From the NCBI RefSeq assembly GCF_015354345.1, contig NZ_JADKYS010000001.1, positions 620,001-684,000 on the forward strand: a stretch of DNA of 64,000 nt, read 5' to 3'. The translations under genes and the position numbers were made by a program. The stretch comes from Methylophilus sp. 14 (GTDB lineage: Bacteria; Pseudomonadota; Gammaproteobacteria; Burkholderiales; Methylophilaceae). This document shows, one piece after another, positions 56,488-64,000 of the stretch. Position 1 is the first letter of the stretch. Each line of letters begins with the position of its first letter. The notes under the pieces are model-generated. The model was not told the origin of the DNA. It did not search any database and worked only from the letters and a program-made list of their open reading frames with translations.

Positions 56488-56508
56488 TTACCACTTTATT
56501 TCTCTCTA

Positions 56509-56925
56509 TTAATTCAAGGCAATCGGCTCGCCACTGATGTGGTAGTAGCTCAGCCGTGCGCAATCGTTGGTGGCGTTGGTGAGCGCGCCATCAAACAGTG
56601 ACTGGCCATTCACATCGACCACTGCGTAGCCGTTGTGGTAGAGCGTCACTTCTGCCTGCATATCTTTTTCGGCGATTAGTTCGGCAGCCTTATGCAAACC
56701 GCGTGTTTGCAGCGAACGCATGCCAAAGCTGATGCAGTTTTCCTCTTCTTCTTCACTGTAGACTTCCCAGTGAGATTGTCCGGTCAGTTTTGTCAGCCAG
56801 CCTGGCAAGTCCACTTCTACCCGGCAAATGACGGGCTCATCCCAGGCAGGATGCTCGACTTGATTTAACTCGACCTGATTGAGACCTGCTTCGGTCGGTG
56901 GCGTAAATTTGATTTGATCAGACAT
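56509..56925 (-). CDS. Hypothetical cytoplasmic protein, 138 aa
   Basis: No family recognised. The protein is acidic with an EVYSEEEEEN run and has no signal peptide or membrane helix. The C-terminal half has an alternating pattern (EVTLYHNGYAVVDVNGQSLF) typical of a small beta-rich fold. Start ATG at 56925 has AAGGAAG upstream. It lies alone between ispB and pilD on the minus strand. Confidence 0.72.
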   Translation of the reverse strand: MSDQIKFTPPTEAGLNQVELNQVEHPAWDEPVICRVEVDLPGWLTKLTGQSHWEVYSEEEEENCISFGMRSLQTRGLHKAAELIAEKDMQAEVTLYHNGYAVVDVNGQSLFDGALTNATNDCARLSYYHISGEPIALN

Positions 56926-57140
56926 AGGCAACTTCCTTCACTTGATAACGGATGTCACTTAAACACAGCTACAAACCTGATCGGTTGCACTGTAGCATCC
57001 ATCTTACACATAAATGGTGCCGGGCAAGTGGTTTTCAAGCCAAGGAAAGCCCCTTTTAAGCAGGTTTTGCCGTCTTTTAGCCTTGCTTACTTGCATTAAC
57101 GATGCGATGATGCAGCAACCTTAACTATGTTATCGGTATC

Positions 57141-58013
57141 ATGTTAGAAATCCTTGAACCTGTTTTAAGCTTAATGCAGACGCAACCCCATTTTTTGCAA
57201 GCAGTGTGCTTGCTGATCGGTTTGCTGGTAGGCAGTTTCCTCAATGTGGTGATTCATCGTTTACCCAAGATGATGGAGCGCGAATGGCATGCCAGCTGCC
57301 TGGATTTGCAAGGACAAACCGCGCCGGAGCAGCCGAAATATAACCTGGTCACACCGCGCTCTGCTTGCCCGCATTGCGGACACAAGATTACCGCTATCGA
57401 AAATATCCCTGTCATCAGCTACCTGTTTTTGCGTGGTCGCTGCCGAGGCTGCAAAGCGTCTATTTCCGTGCGTTATCCGCTGGTCGAGTTGCTCACTGGT
57501 TTGCTGTCATTGGCTGTGGCAGTCCAGTATGGCTACAGCATGCTGACGGTATTTGCCCTGGTATTCGTCTTTGCCCTGGTTGCATTAACGTTTATCGATT
57601 TTGACACCCAATTGCTGCCCGATGACATTACCTTGCCATTGTTATGGCTGGGGCTGGCGCTGAATATCAAATACGGGTTTACTGACCTCACCTCAGCCGT
57701 GGTGGGGGCGATGGCAGGTTATCTGGTGTTATGGTCAGTGTATTGGCTATTCAAGCTGGTCACAGGCAAAGAAGGCATGGGCTATGGTGACTTTAAACTC
57801 CTAGCTGCGATCGGTGCCTGGTTCGGCTGGCAATTATTACCTGCCGTTATTTTGCTGAGCTCTGTGGTTGGCAGTGTGATCGGCATTGGCTTGATCTTGC
57901 TTAAAGGCAAAACCCGCCAGACAGCCATTCCGTTTGGCCCATTTTTGGCGCTGGGTGGCATTGCGGCCTTGTTTTACGGGCAAGCGCTGGCCTCCTATTA
58001 CCTGATCCCGTAA
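57141..58013 (+). CDS. pilD: Type IV prepilin peptidase
   Basis: Cleaves and N-methylates type IV pilins and pseudopilins at the inner membrane. The 290-aa protein has N-terminal GSFLNVVIHRLPKMME, the zinc cysteines CPHCGHK and CRGCK (about 79 and 101), and the catalytic aspartates in FIDFDTQLLPDDI and GMGYGDFKLLAAIGAW. Usually pilB and pilC lie just upstream; they are not present here, and the gene before it is a reversed hypothetical gene. Confidence 0.95.
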   Translation: MLEILEPVLSLMQTQPHFLQAVCLLIGLLVGSFLNVVIHRLPKMMEREWHASCLDLQGQTAPEQPKYNLVTPRSACPHCGHKITAIENIPVISYLFLRGRCRGCKASISVRYPLVELLTGLLSLAVAVQYGYSMLTVFALVFVFALVALTFIDFDTQLLPDDITLPLLWLGLALNIKYGFTDLTSAVVGAMAGYLVLWSVYWLFKLVTGKEGMGYGDFKLLAAIGAWFGWQLLPAVILLSSVVGSVIGIGLILLKGKTRQTAIPFGPFLALGGIAALFYGQALASYYLIP

Positions 58014-58023
58014 GCACGTTGTC

Positions 58024-58623
58024 ATGAGCAAAGTGGTAGCCGTGACTGGCGGCATAGGCAGTGGTAAAACCGAAGTCTGCAAAGCGTTTATGGCACTCGG
58101 TGTGCCTGTGGTCGATTTAGACCATATCGCCCGTGACATGAGTGCGCCGGGTAGCCCAGCCATGCAGGCGGTGCGCGCGCAGTTTGGCGATGCCATGTTT
58201 AATGCCGATGGCCAGCTCGATCGGGCAAAATTACGCGAATTGGTGTTTGCCGAGCCAGATGCGTTGGATCAGCTCAACCAGATCATGCACCCGGCCATTC
58301 GGCTCGAGGCCATCAGGCAAATTGCACAGCATACTGGTGCTTATGTGGTGCTGGCGATCCCGCTGCTGGTTGAAAGCCGTGATGACTGGTCTATGATCGA
58401 TCACGTGCTGGTGGTGGATTGCGATGAGCAGACGCAACTTGCGCGTGTGATACAACGCAGCCAGTTATCAGAAGGCATGGCGCAGGCCATGATCGCCGCA
58501 CAAAGCAGCCGTGAAGAGCGTTTGGCCATTGCCGATTCGGTGATTGAAAACGATCAAACATTGGATAATTTGCAGGAAAAAGTGCTAGAGTTTCATAAAA
58601 ATTTCTCTAAGACTTGCCAGTGA
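58024..58623 (+). CDS. coaE: Dephospho-CoA kinase
   Basis: Last step of coenzyme A synthesis. The 199-aa protein has the P-loop VTGGIGSGKTEV near residue 7 and the lid/CoA-binding stretch VLAIPLLVESRDDWSMIDHVLVVD. It is ten bases after pilD, and panC/panD in the window belong to the same pathway though at another locus. Order pilD-coaE-zapD-yacG is typical. Confidence 0.95.
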   Translation: MSKVVAVTGGIGSGKTEVCKAFMALGVPVVDLDHIARDMSAPGSPAMQAVRAQFGDAMFNADGQLDRAKLRELVFAEPDALDQLNQIMHPAIRLEAIRQIAQHTGAYVVLAIPLLVESRDDWSMIDHVLVVDCDEQTQLARVIQRSQLSEGMAQAMIAAQSSREERLAIADSVIENDQTLDNLQEKVLEFHKNFSKTCQ

Positions 58624-58692
58624 GTGAAAAGGGTTTCATAATCAGGCTTTTATTGCATACTTTTCAAGTATCAGCTGACAGAAAAGGCTGCC

Positions 58693-59466
58693 GTGTCGAG
58701 CTACGAGTTTCCATTTAACGAGCGCATCAGAACTTATCTCCGCCTAGAAGATCTGTTCGTCAAGATGTTGCACCACATTGAGATTGGGCATGAGATCAGT
58801 CATCATGTGGCGCTCATTTCCATGCTGCAAATCCTGGATCTGATTGATCGCGGCGATTTGAAGGTCGATCTGCTACAAGAGCTGGACAGGCACAAGGTCC
58901 AGCTATCGTTTCTGCAAACAAATCCAAATATTGACAAGCATGCGCTGGCGAGCACCTTGTCCAGCCTGGATCGCTGCGCCACCGCCTTGCGTTCTGATCA
59001 TCAAAAACTCGGCCAGTCCTTACGCGAAAATGACTGGTTAATGAGCGTCAAACAACGCACCAGTATTCCTGGCGGCGTCTGTGAGTTCGATTTGCCGTCG
59101 TACCGTCATTGGCTGTACCTGGGTGTGGAGCGTCGCAAGGACGACTTCGACAACTGGCTGGCCAAATTGATGCCTATGTACGAATCGATTCGCCTGATTT
59201 TGCAACTGCTGCGCGGCAGTGGTCAGGTGTTGTCATTGGTGGCGCATCATGGTGCTTACCAGCAGCAATTGTCAGGGCACAAACCGGCGCAACTGTTGCG
59301 TATCGAGATCGACCATGACGAATGCTTCCCGGAAGTCAGTGCCAATAAATACGCGATCAATATCCGCTTCCAAAAACTCGATTTCGTGCAACGCCCCAAA
59401 GGCTGCGAGCAAGATATTCCGTTCAAGATGATTGTCTGTAACTTTACCGGAGCCGGTCACAATTGA
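58693..59466 (+). CDS. zapD: Cell division protein ZapD
   Basis: ZapD bundles FtsZ filaments during septum formation. The 257-aa protein has the family beginning YEFPFNERIRTYLRLEDLF and LPSYRHWLYLGVERRKDDFDNWL. Starts with GTG preceded by AAAGG. Stop overlaps yacG start by 4 bases. Confidence 0.94.
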   Translation: MSSYEFPFNERIRTYLRLEDLFVKMLHHIEIGHEISHHVALISMLQILDLIDRGDLKVDLLQELDRHKVQLSFLQTNPNIDKHALASTLSSLDRCATALRSDHQKLGQSLRENDWLMSVKQRTSIPGGVCEFDLPSYRHWLYLGVERRKDDFDNWLAKLMPMYESIRLILQLLRGSGQVLSLVAHHGAYQQQLSGHKPAQLLRIEIDHDECFPEVSANKYAINIRFQKLDFVQRPKGCEQDIPFKMIVCNFTGAGHN

Positions 59467-59654
59467 CGCAGCCCACCGTTAAAACCCGCAAGGTCGCTTG
59501 CCCGGCCTGTGGTGAAACCACAGAATATTCCACCACCAACCCTTACCGGCCGTTTTGCAGCGAGCGCTGCAAACTGGTTGATTTAGGTGATTGGGCGACC
59601 GAGAAATTCCGCATTCCAGACAACACCCCTCCAGATATGTTTGAGCCAGAATAA
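59463..59654 (+). CDS. yacG: DNA gyrase inhibitor YacG
   Basis: Small zinc protein that inhibits GyrB; 63 aa. Four cysteines in CPACGE and CSERCK bind zinc (residues 12, 15, 27 and 31 approximately). TTG start overlaps the zapD stop, so translation is coupled. Usually followed by the Nudix/ThiE gene, which here is displaced to 62.5 kb by the accessory block. Confidence 0.9.
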   Translation: MTQPTVKTRKVACPACGETTEYSTTNPYRPFCSERCKLVDLGDWATEKFRIPDNTPPDMFEPE

Positions 59655-59675
59655 CTGGCTGACAGGATCATTCAA

Positions 59676-60119
59676 ATGCAGAAAACTACTTTCTTATGCC
59701 GTCTTGTCACCAGCGTTTTTTTGGCTGGCTGGCTGGGTGTTGCGCATGCAGAAGTTAAAACCACCGATGCCTGGGTGCGTGCTTCGAATGCGGGTCAATC
59801 AGTCGGTGCAGCCTATCTGACGTTGAGTAGTGCCGAGGATGTGACGCTGGTTTATGCAGAAACAGCGCGCGCAGGCACAGTCGAAATGCACAGCATGACC
59901 ATGCAAAACGGCGTGATGAAAATGCGTAGTATGGAAGAATTGCCCGTGCCCGCAGGTAAGCCAGTTAAACTGGCGCCGGGTGGCCTGCACTTGATGCTGT
60001 TTGAATTGCCAAGCCCATTTAAAGCTGGCGAACAAGTGAAATTCAGACTGTGCTTCAAAGACAAAAAAGGCAACATTACAGATCAGTTCGTCACCATGCC
60101 GGTGAAAACTGCACCCTGA
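59676..60119 (+). CDS. PCu(A)C-type periplasmic copper chaperone
   Basis: A 147-aa exported protein of the PCu(A)C (DUF461) family, which delivers Cu(I) to the CuA site of cytochrome oxidase. Signal peptide (about 1-24, ending GVAHA), then ETARAGTVEMHSMTMQNGVMKMRSMEEL with the Met/His copper ligands, and LKPGGxH-like LAPGGLHLMLF. It directly follows yacG, but no cytochrome oxidase assembly gene is nearby. Confidence 0.9.
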   Translation: MQKTTFLCRLVTSVFLAGWLGVAHAEVKTTDAWVRASNAGQSVGAAYLTLSSAEDVTLVYAETARAGTVEMHSMTMQNGVMKMRSMEELPVPAGKPVKLAPGGLHLMLFELPSPFKAGEQVKFRLCFKDKKGNITDQFVTMPVKTAP

Positions 60120-60154
60120 TTCGCTGCCTTATATCGCCAGCTTTATCACTAGTA

Positions 60155-60385
60155 TTAATGGCGATCTTTGGCAAACGTTGCCAGATACAAGGCCTCAACT
60201 TCAGCCCTAGCCCAGGGCGTCCTGCGTAAAAACTTCAGGCTGGACTTCACAGAAGGATCACTCTTGAAGCAGTTGATATTTACCCTCTGCGCGAGTTTAT
60301 CCCAGCCGTAATGCTCGACGAGTCGTTCGACAATTTGTTCAAGCGTCACGCCGTGCAGTGGGTTGTTTGGTTGTGGTGTGTTCAT
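60155..60385 (-). CDS. VF530 family DNA-binding protein
   Basis: A 76-aa VF530-type (DUF2132) protein: the family sequence [22 protein letters not shown] and [21 protein letters not shown] is exactly recognisable. Structurally known as a small DNA-binding-like helical protein; role unknown. It stands on the minus strand beside vapBC in the accessory block. Confidence 0.88.
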   Translation of the reverse strand: MNTPQPNNPLHGVTLEQIVERLVEHYGWDKLAQRVNINCFKSDPSVKSSLKFLRRTPWARAEVEALYLATFAKDRH

Positions 60386-60406
60386 TGTTGATACGTAGAG
60401 ACTTGC

Positions 60407-60811
60407 TTAGTTATTGACCCAGTTCTCAAGCAATAGCCCCGAAACGCGGTCAAATTCGTTCAAATTATTGGTGACTAATACAAGCCCCTCGCTACGTGCA
60501 TGTGCTGCGATATGCAAGTCGTTCACGCCCATGGGTTGGCCACGTCTCTCCAGGTCGCTACGGATGCTGCCATAGTGCTGCGCGGCTTTCGTGGCATAAG
60601 GCAACACTTCCAGGCGGCTGGCAAAGTCTTCAATCACGGAATAGTTGTGCCCCGGTTTGCTACTTTTTTCTGCACCATGAAGTAACTCAGCCAGCGTGAT
60701 GCTTGAAATGGCCATTCTGTTGGCATGCTGATTAAACGTTTCAAGTACTTCAATGGGTCTGTGCTTGATCACATAAATCACAATATTGGTATCAAGCAGG
60801 TATTGAATCAT
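60407..60811 (-). CDS. vapC: VapC-type PIN-domain toxin
   Basis: PIN ribonuclease of a type II toxin-antitoxin system. The 134-aa protein has acidic metal ligands Asp7 (LLDTNI), Glu42 (LAELLHG), Asp98 (GVNDLHIAAHA) and Asp121 region (NEFDRV). Such toxins cut initiator tRNA or other RNAs. Its start overlaps the antitoxin stop (ATGA), the usual arrangement. Confidence 0.93.
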   Translation of the reverse strand: MIQYLLDTNIVIYVIKHRPIEVLETFNQHANRMAISSITLAELLHGAEKSSKPGHNYSVIEDFASRLEVLPYATKAAQHYGSIRSDLERRGQPMGVNDLHIAAHARSEGLVLVTNNLNEFDRVSGLLLENWVNN

Positions 60812-61044
60812 TCCAGCGCCTCGCGCTCAGGCTGCGTTTGTGTTGCACGCTCGGACATAAAGTCATCAGTCACATTGAATGGATTGATAAAAAAGCTATC
60901 CCAGCTGGACTCTAGTGGGGCAATAATCCGCTCTTTGCCAATGGCTCGTACCGTCACCTGCTTCACGTTTTCAGGCAAACGCACATCTGCCGGAATGCGA
61001 ACGGCTTGGGTTCGGTTATTGATAAACACAGTGCTAATACTCAT
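60808..61044 (-). CDS. vapB: VapB-type antitoxin
   Basis: A 78-aa AbrB/SpoVT-type antitoxin: STVFINNRTQAVRIPADVRLP is the DNA-binding swapped-hairpin domain and the C-terminal half binds toxin. Start at 61044 (GAGGTG six bases upstream); the frame is open 11 codons more. It overlaps vapC, and its own promoter and palindrome lie just upstream. Confidence 0.92.
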   Translation of the reverse strand: MSISTVFINNRTQAVRIPADVRLPENVKQVTVRAIGKERIIAPLESSWDSFFINPFNVTDDFMSERATQTQPEREALE

Positions 61045-61060
61045 ACCAGTCACCTCTGCA

Positions 61061-61108
61061 TAATGTGTATATTGCATTAGTATATGGCAATGGCCACATA
61101 GCTTGCAA
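61061..61108 (-). promoter_or_regulatory. vapBC promoter with adjacent palindrome
   Basis: On the minus strand -35 TTGCAA (61103-61108), 18-base spacer, -10 TATACT (61079-61084), and a palindrome TAATG-N9-CATTA (61061-61079) at the -10 and start site. This is where a VapB-VapC complex would be expected to bind for autorepression. Confidence 0.55.
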
Positions 61109-61222
61109 GTCTACATCTTGGTCGTCAGATAGCTATAAAGAAAATACTGATACAGCTCAGGCAGGCTGATAAAGCACAGTGAGCGTTTTATTTAAAACAT
61201 TACGCACATTCTGATCCGTCAT

Positions 61223-61906
61223 TTATTTGTGTGAAGGTGCTTTGCGAGTGAGCCAACGCTCTATTTTTTTAATGCGCCTTTGAATCCAGAAACTTTTGCT
61301 TGTCGCTGGCAAAGCAATCGTGTCGTCAATGTCTCTATACATATACAAGCAGACAAAGGATACCATCAGCAACATGAGGGATAAGAATGACATTGAGACA
61401 GCGCCCTTGACGTTCCAGGCAACCCAGCCATTTGACGCGCCATAAATAGCAATTGTCAAAAGTATGCCTGAGGCAACTATAAATGATTTTACAATGCTCC
61501 AGATGAACAAAGCTAAGGCCCTTCCTACCAGTATAGGCGAAGAGGCACAACCAAAAATTCCACTGAGAAAATAACTGGTGATCTGTGGGATGACAAAGAT
61601 GGTCAATATGGCGGCAAAGACCTTGATATCGGTATCTAGGTCCAGCATAAATGTTAACAATGACTCTATCTTTTTGCCCCAGGCACCTTGAAACGAACCT
61701 GAATGGTCTATTGCTCCGGTACTGTTGGCCCAGGCAGCAGCTAAAAACGTGCATACCGATGAGAGTGAAAAGAAATACCAAGCAATACGCAGATCACTAC
61801 CATGATGGTCTGCCAGCTTGCAGCCCGTATACCAAATGACAACTAAGGTAATCATTACGATGATTGAAAATAAAACCAGAAGGTTAAAGGTAGAGAGATT
61901 TGCCAA
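61223..61906 (-). CDS. Orphan membrane protein, 227 aa
   Basis: No family recognised. About five membrane helices (near 8-28, 41-62, 95-118, 128-152 and 163-186) and a basic C-terminal tail (RIKKIERWLTRKAPSHK). A short N-terminal loop (about 63-94) is extracytoplasmic or cytoplasmic. The coding sequence is AT-richer than neighbours, with many AAA/ATA codons, suggesting transfer. It begins with TTG, so the start is uncertain. Confidence 0.65.
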   Translation of the reverse strand: MANLSTFNLLVLFSIIVMITLVVIWYTGCKLADHHGSDLRIAWYFFSLSSVCTFLAAAWANSTGAIDHSGSFQGAWGKKIESLLTFMLDLDTDIKVFAAILTIFVIPQITSYFLSGIFGCASSPILVGRALALFIWSIVKSFIVASGILLTIAIYGASNGWVAWNVKGAVSMSFLSLMLLMVSFVCLYMYRDIDDTIALPATSKSFWIQRRIKKIERWLTRKAPSHK

Positions 61907-62516
61907 AATGAGCCCCTGCTGAATTTGAGTTTTTTATGAAGATACTGTATAAACCAGCTTCCCTTGGTTTTTGTAAATTTTTTGGAAGATTGCCGATTGG
62001 CGTTGAATCTTATCGCCTGCTTGGTACTTTAGTTTTGGTTGGTTGTTGAGGGGGGATGGTAAAACTTGGGTTTGGGCCGACTGGTGGGGACTTTACCTAA
62101 ACAGTCATTTTTATCATTAGAGCATTGGCTAATGTCTTCTCTGTAATTGTTACTACAATTGCTAGATGCTGTTTTTTCGCAATTATTTTTATCGTCAGCT
62201 GCAACAGTTTCACATAAGCTAAAGGCCGCATCGCACTTTCGCGTTTCGGTTCGGGTAGCAATCTTTGGCAAACCCTAATGTTGATAGTGTCAATCCCATA
62301 CAAATCAAGCCAATCGCTTTCTTCATAACGGTTCTCCATATTTGTAGGTTTGTAAACAAATATTAACATAACTTGTATTTAATTATGTTATTGGCAGGAT
62401 AGTCAGTGCTGTTAGTTTTTTATGCGTGCTTAAAAAACGCAAGTATTCACTAAGTGTCATGTAAAAACGAGACCAGAGCCAGCATTACTGACTGTCTCTA
62501 GATTTTTTTGGTACGA
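61907..62516. other. 610-bp AT-rich region between orphan membrane gene and Nudix/ThiE gene
   Basis: Contains the frameshifted exported peptide at 62029-62326. The rest (61907-62028 and 62327-62516) shows no gene or clear terminator. Base composition is clearly more AT-rich than the flanking chromosome. Confidence 0.6.
62029..62326 (-). pseudogene. Frameshifted Cys-rich exported protein
   Basis: A good ribosome-binding site (GGAGAACCGTT) precedes ATG 62326, which opens a signal peptide MKKAIGLICMGLTLSTLGFA followed by KDCYPNRNAKVRC before a stop at 62219-62221. The frame offset by one base continues with a plausible mature sequence: KCDAAFSLCETVAADDKNNC, EKTASSNC and DKNDCLGK, ending at 62029. 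Together they look like one exported Cys-rich protein of about 100 residues broken by a frameshift near 62230-62270. A sequencing error is possible. Confidence 0.6.
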
Positions 62517-63476
62517 CTATGCGCTGAACCAAGCCATCCGTTGCGTCGCGATGCCTCGCGCGCCACAGCTTAGTGCCTGTGCCAGATGCTCTGGCTGCAT
62601 GCCTCCCAACGCGTATACAGGGATTTCCAATCCATTCAGCATTTCCCCAAATTTTTCCCAGCCTAGTCCTGTGGCTTCTGGGTGGCTTTGGGTCGGCAGC
62701 ACAGGCGAGAGCAGGGCGAAGTCTAATTGCAGCGCTTGTGCTTGTTGCAGTTGCTCTGCGTCGTGGCAAGAGGCACCGACCAGTAAATGATCTGGTTTTT
62801 GTGTGAGTGCCAGCAGGCGCTGGCTATTTAAATGCACGCCTTGATAACCGAGTTGTAGGGCTTGTTCTGGCGTACCGTTGAGCAGGCTGCGGCAATCGTA
62901 GGGGGCGCATAGTTCTAATATCTGTTCACTTAGTGTTGCCAAGGCTGCGCTATCCAGCTGTGACTCGCGGACTTGAAGCAGTTGCAGGCCTTGGTCTAAT
63001 TGTTTTTTTAACGCGCGCAAGAAAGCGGTCTCGCCCATTTCTTGCACATTGCTGATGGCATATATAGGCGGCAGGCTCAGTGCTTGCATAATCGGTGCGT
63101 TGGCGGGCAATACGGGGCTGACATTGAGCTTGCGTGGGTGTTGCCAGGCAAATTGCTGACCTTCACGCGCGGTGAGTTCACCTTGCCAGGCATGCACAAA
63201 GAAAAAGTGTAGCAGCACGGTTTTGGCTTCTGCGTCGTGCGTGGCCGGGTAGTCGTAGCGGCGTTTAATCCACGGTTGTATTTGCATTGGCGTGACGCCG
63301 AGCTCTTCTTGCGATTCGCGAATCAATGCGTGTTCTGGAGTCTCGCCAGATTCGATTTTGCCGCCTGGAAACTCCCACCAGCCTGCCCAGCCTTTGCCGT
63401 TAGGGCGGCTGGCAAGCAGGTATTCACCATCGGGTTTCATGAGGATGGCAACGGCGACTTGTACGAGTTTGGTCAT
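62517..63476 (-). CDS. Nudix hydrolase / thiamine-phosphate-synthase-like fusion
   Basis: A 319-aa two-domain protein. The N-terminal Nudix domain (1-130) has the complete Nudix box GGKIESGETPEHALIRESQEELG (residues about 38-60), as in MutT 8-oxo-dGTPases. The C-terminal domain (about 135-319) is ThiE/TenI-like, with LLQVRESQLD, YQGVHLNSQRL and VPVYALGGMQPEHL. The lysine-containing loop of true ThiE (PTxTK) is PTQSHP here, so phosphate-synthase activity is unlikely and a TenI-like role is more plausible. It follows the DUF815 gene by 5 bases. Such fusions occur in other beta- and gammaproteobacteria. Confidence 0.9.
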   Translation of the reverse strand: MTKLVQVAVAILMKPDGEYLLASRPNGKGWAGWWEFPGGKIESGETPEHALIRESQEELGVTPMQIQPWIKRRYDYPATHDAEAKTVLLHFFFVHAWQGELTAREGQQFAWQHPRKLNVSPVLPANAPIMQALSLPPIYAISNVQEMGETAFLRALKKQLDQGLQLLQVRESQLDSAALATLSEQILELCAPYDCRSLLNGTPEQALQLGYQGVHLNSQRLLALTQKPDHLLVGASCHDAEQLQQAQALQLDFALLSPVLPTQSHPEATGLGWEKFGEMLNGLEIPVYALGGMQPEHLAQALSCGARGIATQRMAWFSA

Positions 63477-63481
63477 AGGAA

Positions 63482-64000
63482 TCAGGATTTCAGTTGCAGC
63501 TTGCCTGCGTAATCTTTGGCAAACTGGTAGGCGACGCGGCCGCTACGCGCGCCTCGGGTGTGGTAAAACTGCAGGGCGGCGTGGCGCGCGGTGTCATCCA
63601 TGGCGATGCCAAACGTGTCCAGCCAGTGCTCGGCAATGCTCAGGTATTCGTCCTGGTCAAAACTGTAAAACGATAGCCACAAACCAAAACGTTCTGCCAG
63701 TGAGGTTTTTTCGTCTATGGTGTCGTTCTGGCGGATTTCACCTTTGTCTACAATCGGTTGGTTGTCAGCCATATATTCCGGCATCAGGTTTTTGCGGTTA
63801 GAGGTGGCATATACCAGCAGGTTGGATGACGCGTTCTCAATCGAACCATCGAGGATGACTTTGAGCGCTTTGTAGCCGGTGTCGTTGGCTTCAAAGGTGA
63901 GGTCATCACAGAAAATAATGAATTTTTCAGGCCGTGAGCGAATCAGCTGCGCAATTTGCGGCAGGTCGTTCAGGTCCTGTTTTTCAACTTCGATCAGGCG
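63482..64000 (-). CDS. DUF815 family AAA ATPase, partial (5' end outside window)
   Basis: The frame runs to the end of the window without a start; the visible 172 residues are the C-terminal part. FIIFCDDLTFEANDTGYKALK with the following LDGSIENASSNLLVYATSNRKNLMPEYM block gives a Walker B and sensor I pattern of the DUF815 ATPases. The Walker A motif must lie beyond 64000. This gene together with the Nudix/ThiE fusion and, upstream, argJ/secA in relatives marks return to conserved chromosome. Confidence 0.9.
   Translation of the reverse strand, partial: RLIEVEKQDLNDLPQIAQLIRSRPEKFIIFCDDLTFEANDTGYKALKVILDGSIENASSNLLVYATSNRKNLMPEYMADNQPIVDKGEIRQNDTIDEKTSLAERFGLWLSFYSFDQDEYLSIAEHWLDTFGIAMDDTARHAALQFYHTRGARSGRVAYQFAKDYAGKLQLKS

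Noticed and set aside
62097-62369. Open frame of 90 codons on the minus strand overlapping the Cys-rich peptide
   Set aside because: Composition is unlike a real protein, no signal peptide or ribosome-binding site, and it covers the signal-peptide frame that has one.

Overview
The window looks like chromosome of a betaproteobacterium, most probably a methylotroph of the Methylophilaceae (Methylophilus, Methylotenera or Methylovorus type). This is inferred from gene order and protein character: recA-recX-alaS-lysC, thiL-pgpA-pncC, pilD-coaE-zapD-yacG followed by a Nudix/ThiE fusion and a DUF815 ATPase, a PEP-CTERM exported protein, bolA-yciI-yciB next to PHP-yciO-M50 genes, and nadE followed by glnB. 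No phage, insertion sequence, CRISPR array or rRNA operon was seen. Almost all of the window is dense housekeeping sequence; the accessory material lies mainly at 59.7-62.5 kb.

Layout. 0-1.7 kb: end of lpxK, a Trm112-like gene and kdsB (lipopolysaccharide synthesis), closed by a strong bidirectional terminator. 1.8-8.0 kb, minus strand: PEP-CTERM protein, DUF486 membrane protein, glnB, nadE, an exported ankyrin protein, sucD and sucC. 8.0-10.7 kb: a membrane protein with a c-type heme motif, serB, and a DUF455 ferritin-like protein. 10.6-13.3 kb: a QseBC/TctDE-like two-component system divergent from a small exported peptide. Between them lie four GYAAG half-sites spaced exactly 11 bp apart, a likely response-regulator operator.

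13.3-17.6 kb, minus strand: a tight five-gene unit encoding a monoheme cytochrome c, a flavocytochrome-c sulfide dehydrogenase flavoprotein with all three key cysteines, a sorbosone/glucose-dehydrogenase-like propeller, an unknown exported protein and an SMP-30-like propeller. Every product carries an export signal or N-terminal anchor, so this reads as a periplasmic redox module. It is the best candidate for an uncharacterised system here. 17.8-25.2 kb: a small exported ankyrin protein, purL, a double PepSY protein and feoAB behind a Fur-box-like palindrome.

25.2-34.9 kb: exported parvulin, bolA, yciI, yciB, then divergent PHP, yciO and M50 genes, a giant AsmA-like DUF748 protein, a CorC-type CBS protein and a small exported protein. 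34.9-48.7 kb: mscL, panC, panD, rsfS, rlmH, phrB, mlaA with an unusual acidic tail, pmbA/darP divergent pair, a TusA-fold protein without its cysteine, a large SpecificRecomb membrane protein, a PDZ protein, mog, VanZ, thiL, pgpA and pncC. 48.7-55.3 kb: a Gly/His-rich exported protein, recA-recX-alaS, a long inverted repeat, lysC, tRNA-Ser(GCU) and tRNA-Arg(ACG).

55.5-64 kb: ispB, a hypothetical gene, pilD-coaE-zapD-yacG, then a PCu(A)C copper chaperone, a VF530 gene, a vapBC toxin-antitoxin pair, an AT-rich orphan membrane protein and a frameshifted Cys-rich exported peptide. The conserved chromosomal cluster then resumes with the Nudix/ThiE fusion and a DUF815 ATPase cut by the window end. 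Start codons were re-chosen in several genes where a ribosome-binding site or family alignment favours an internal start; each entry says so.
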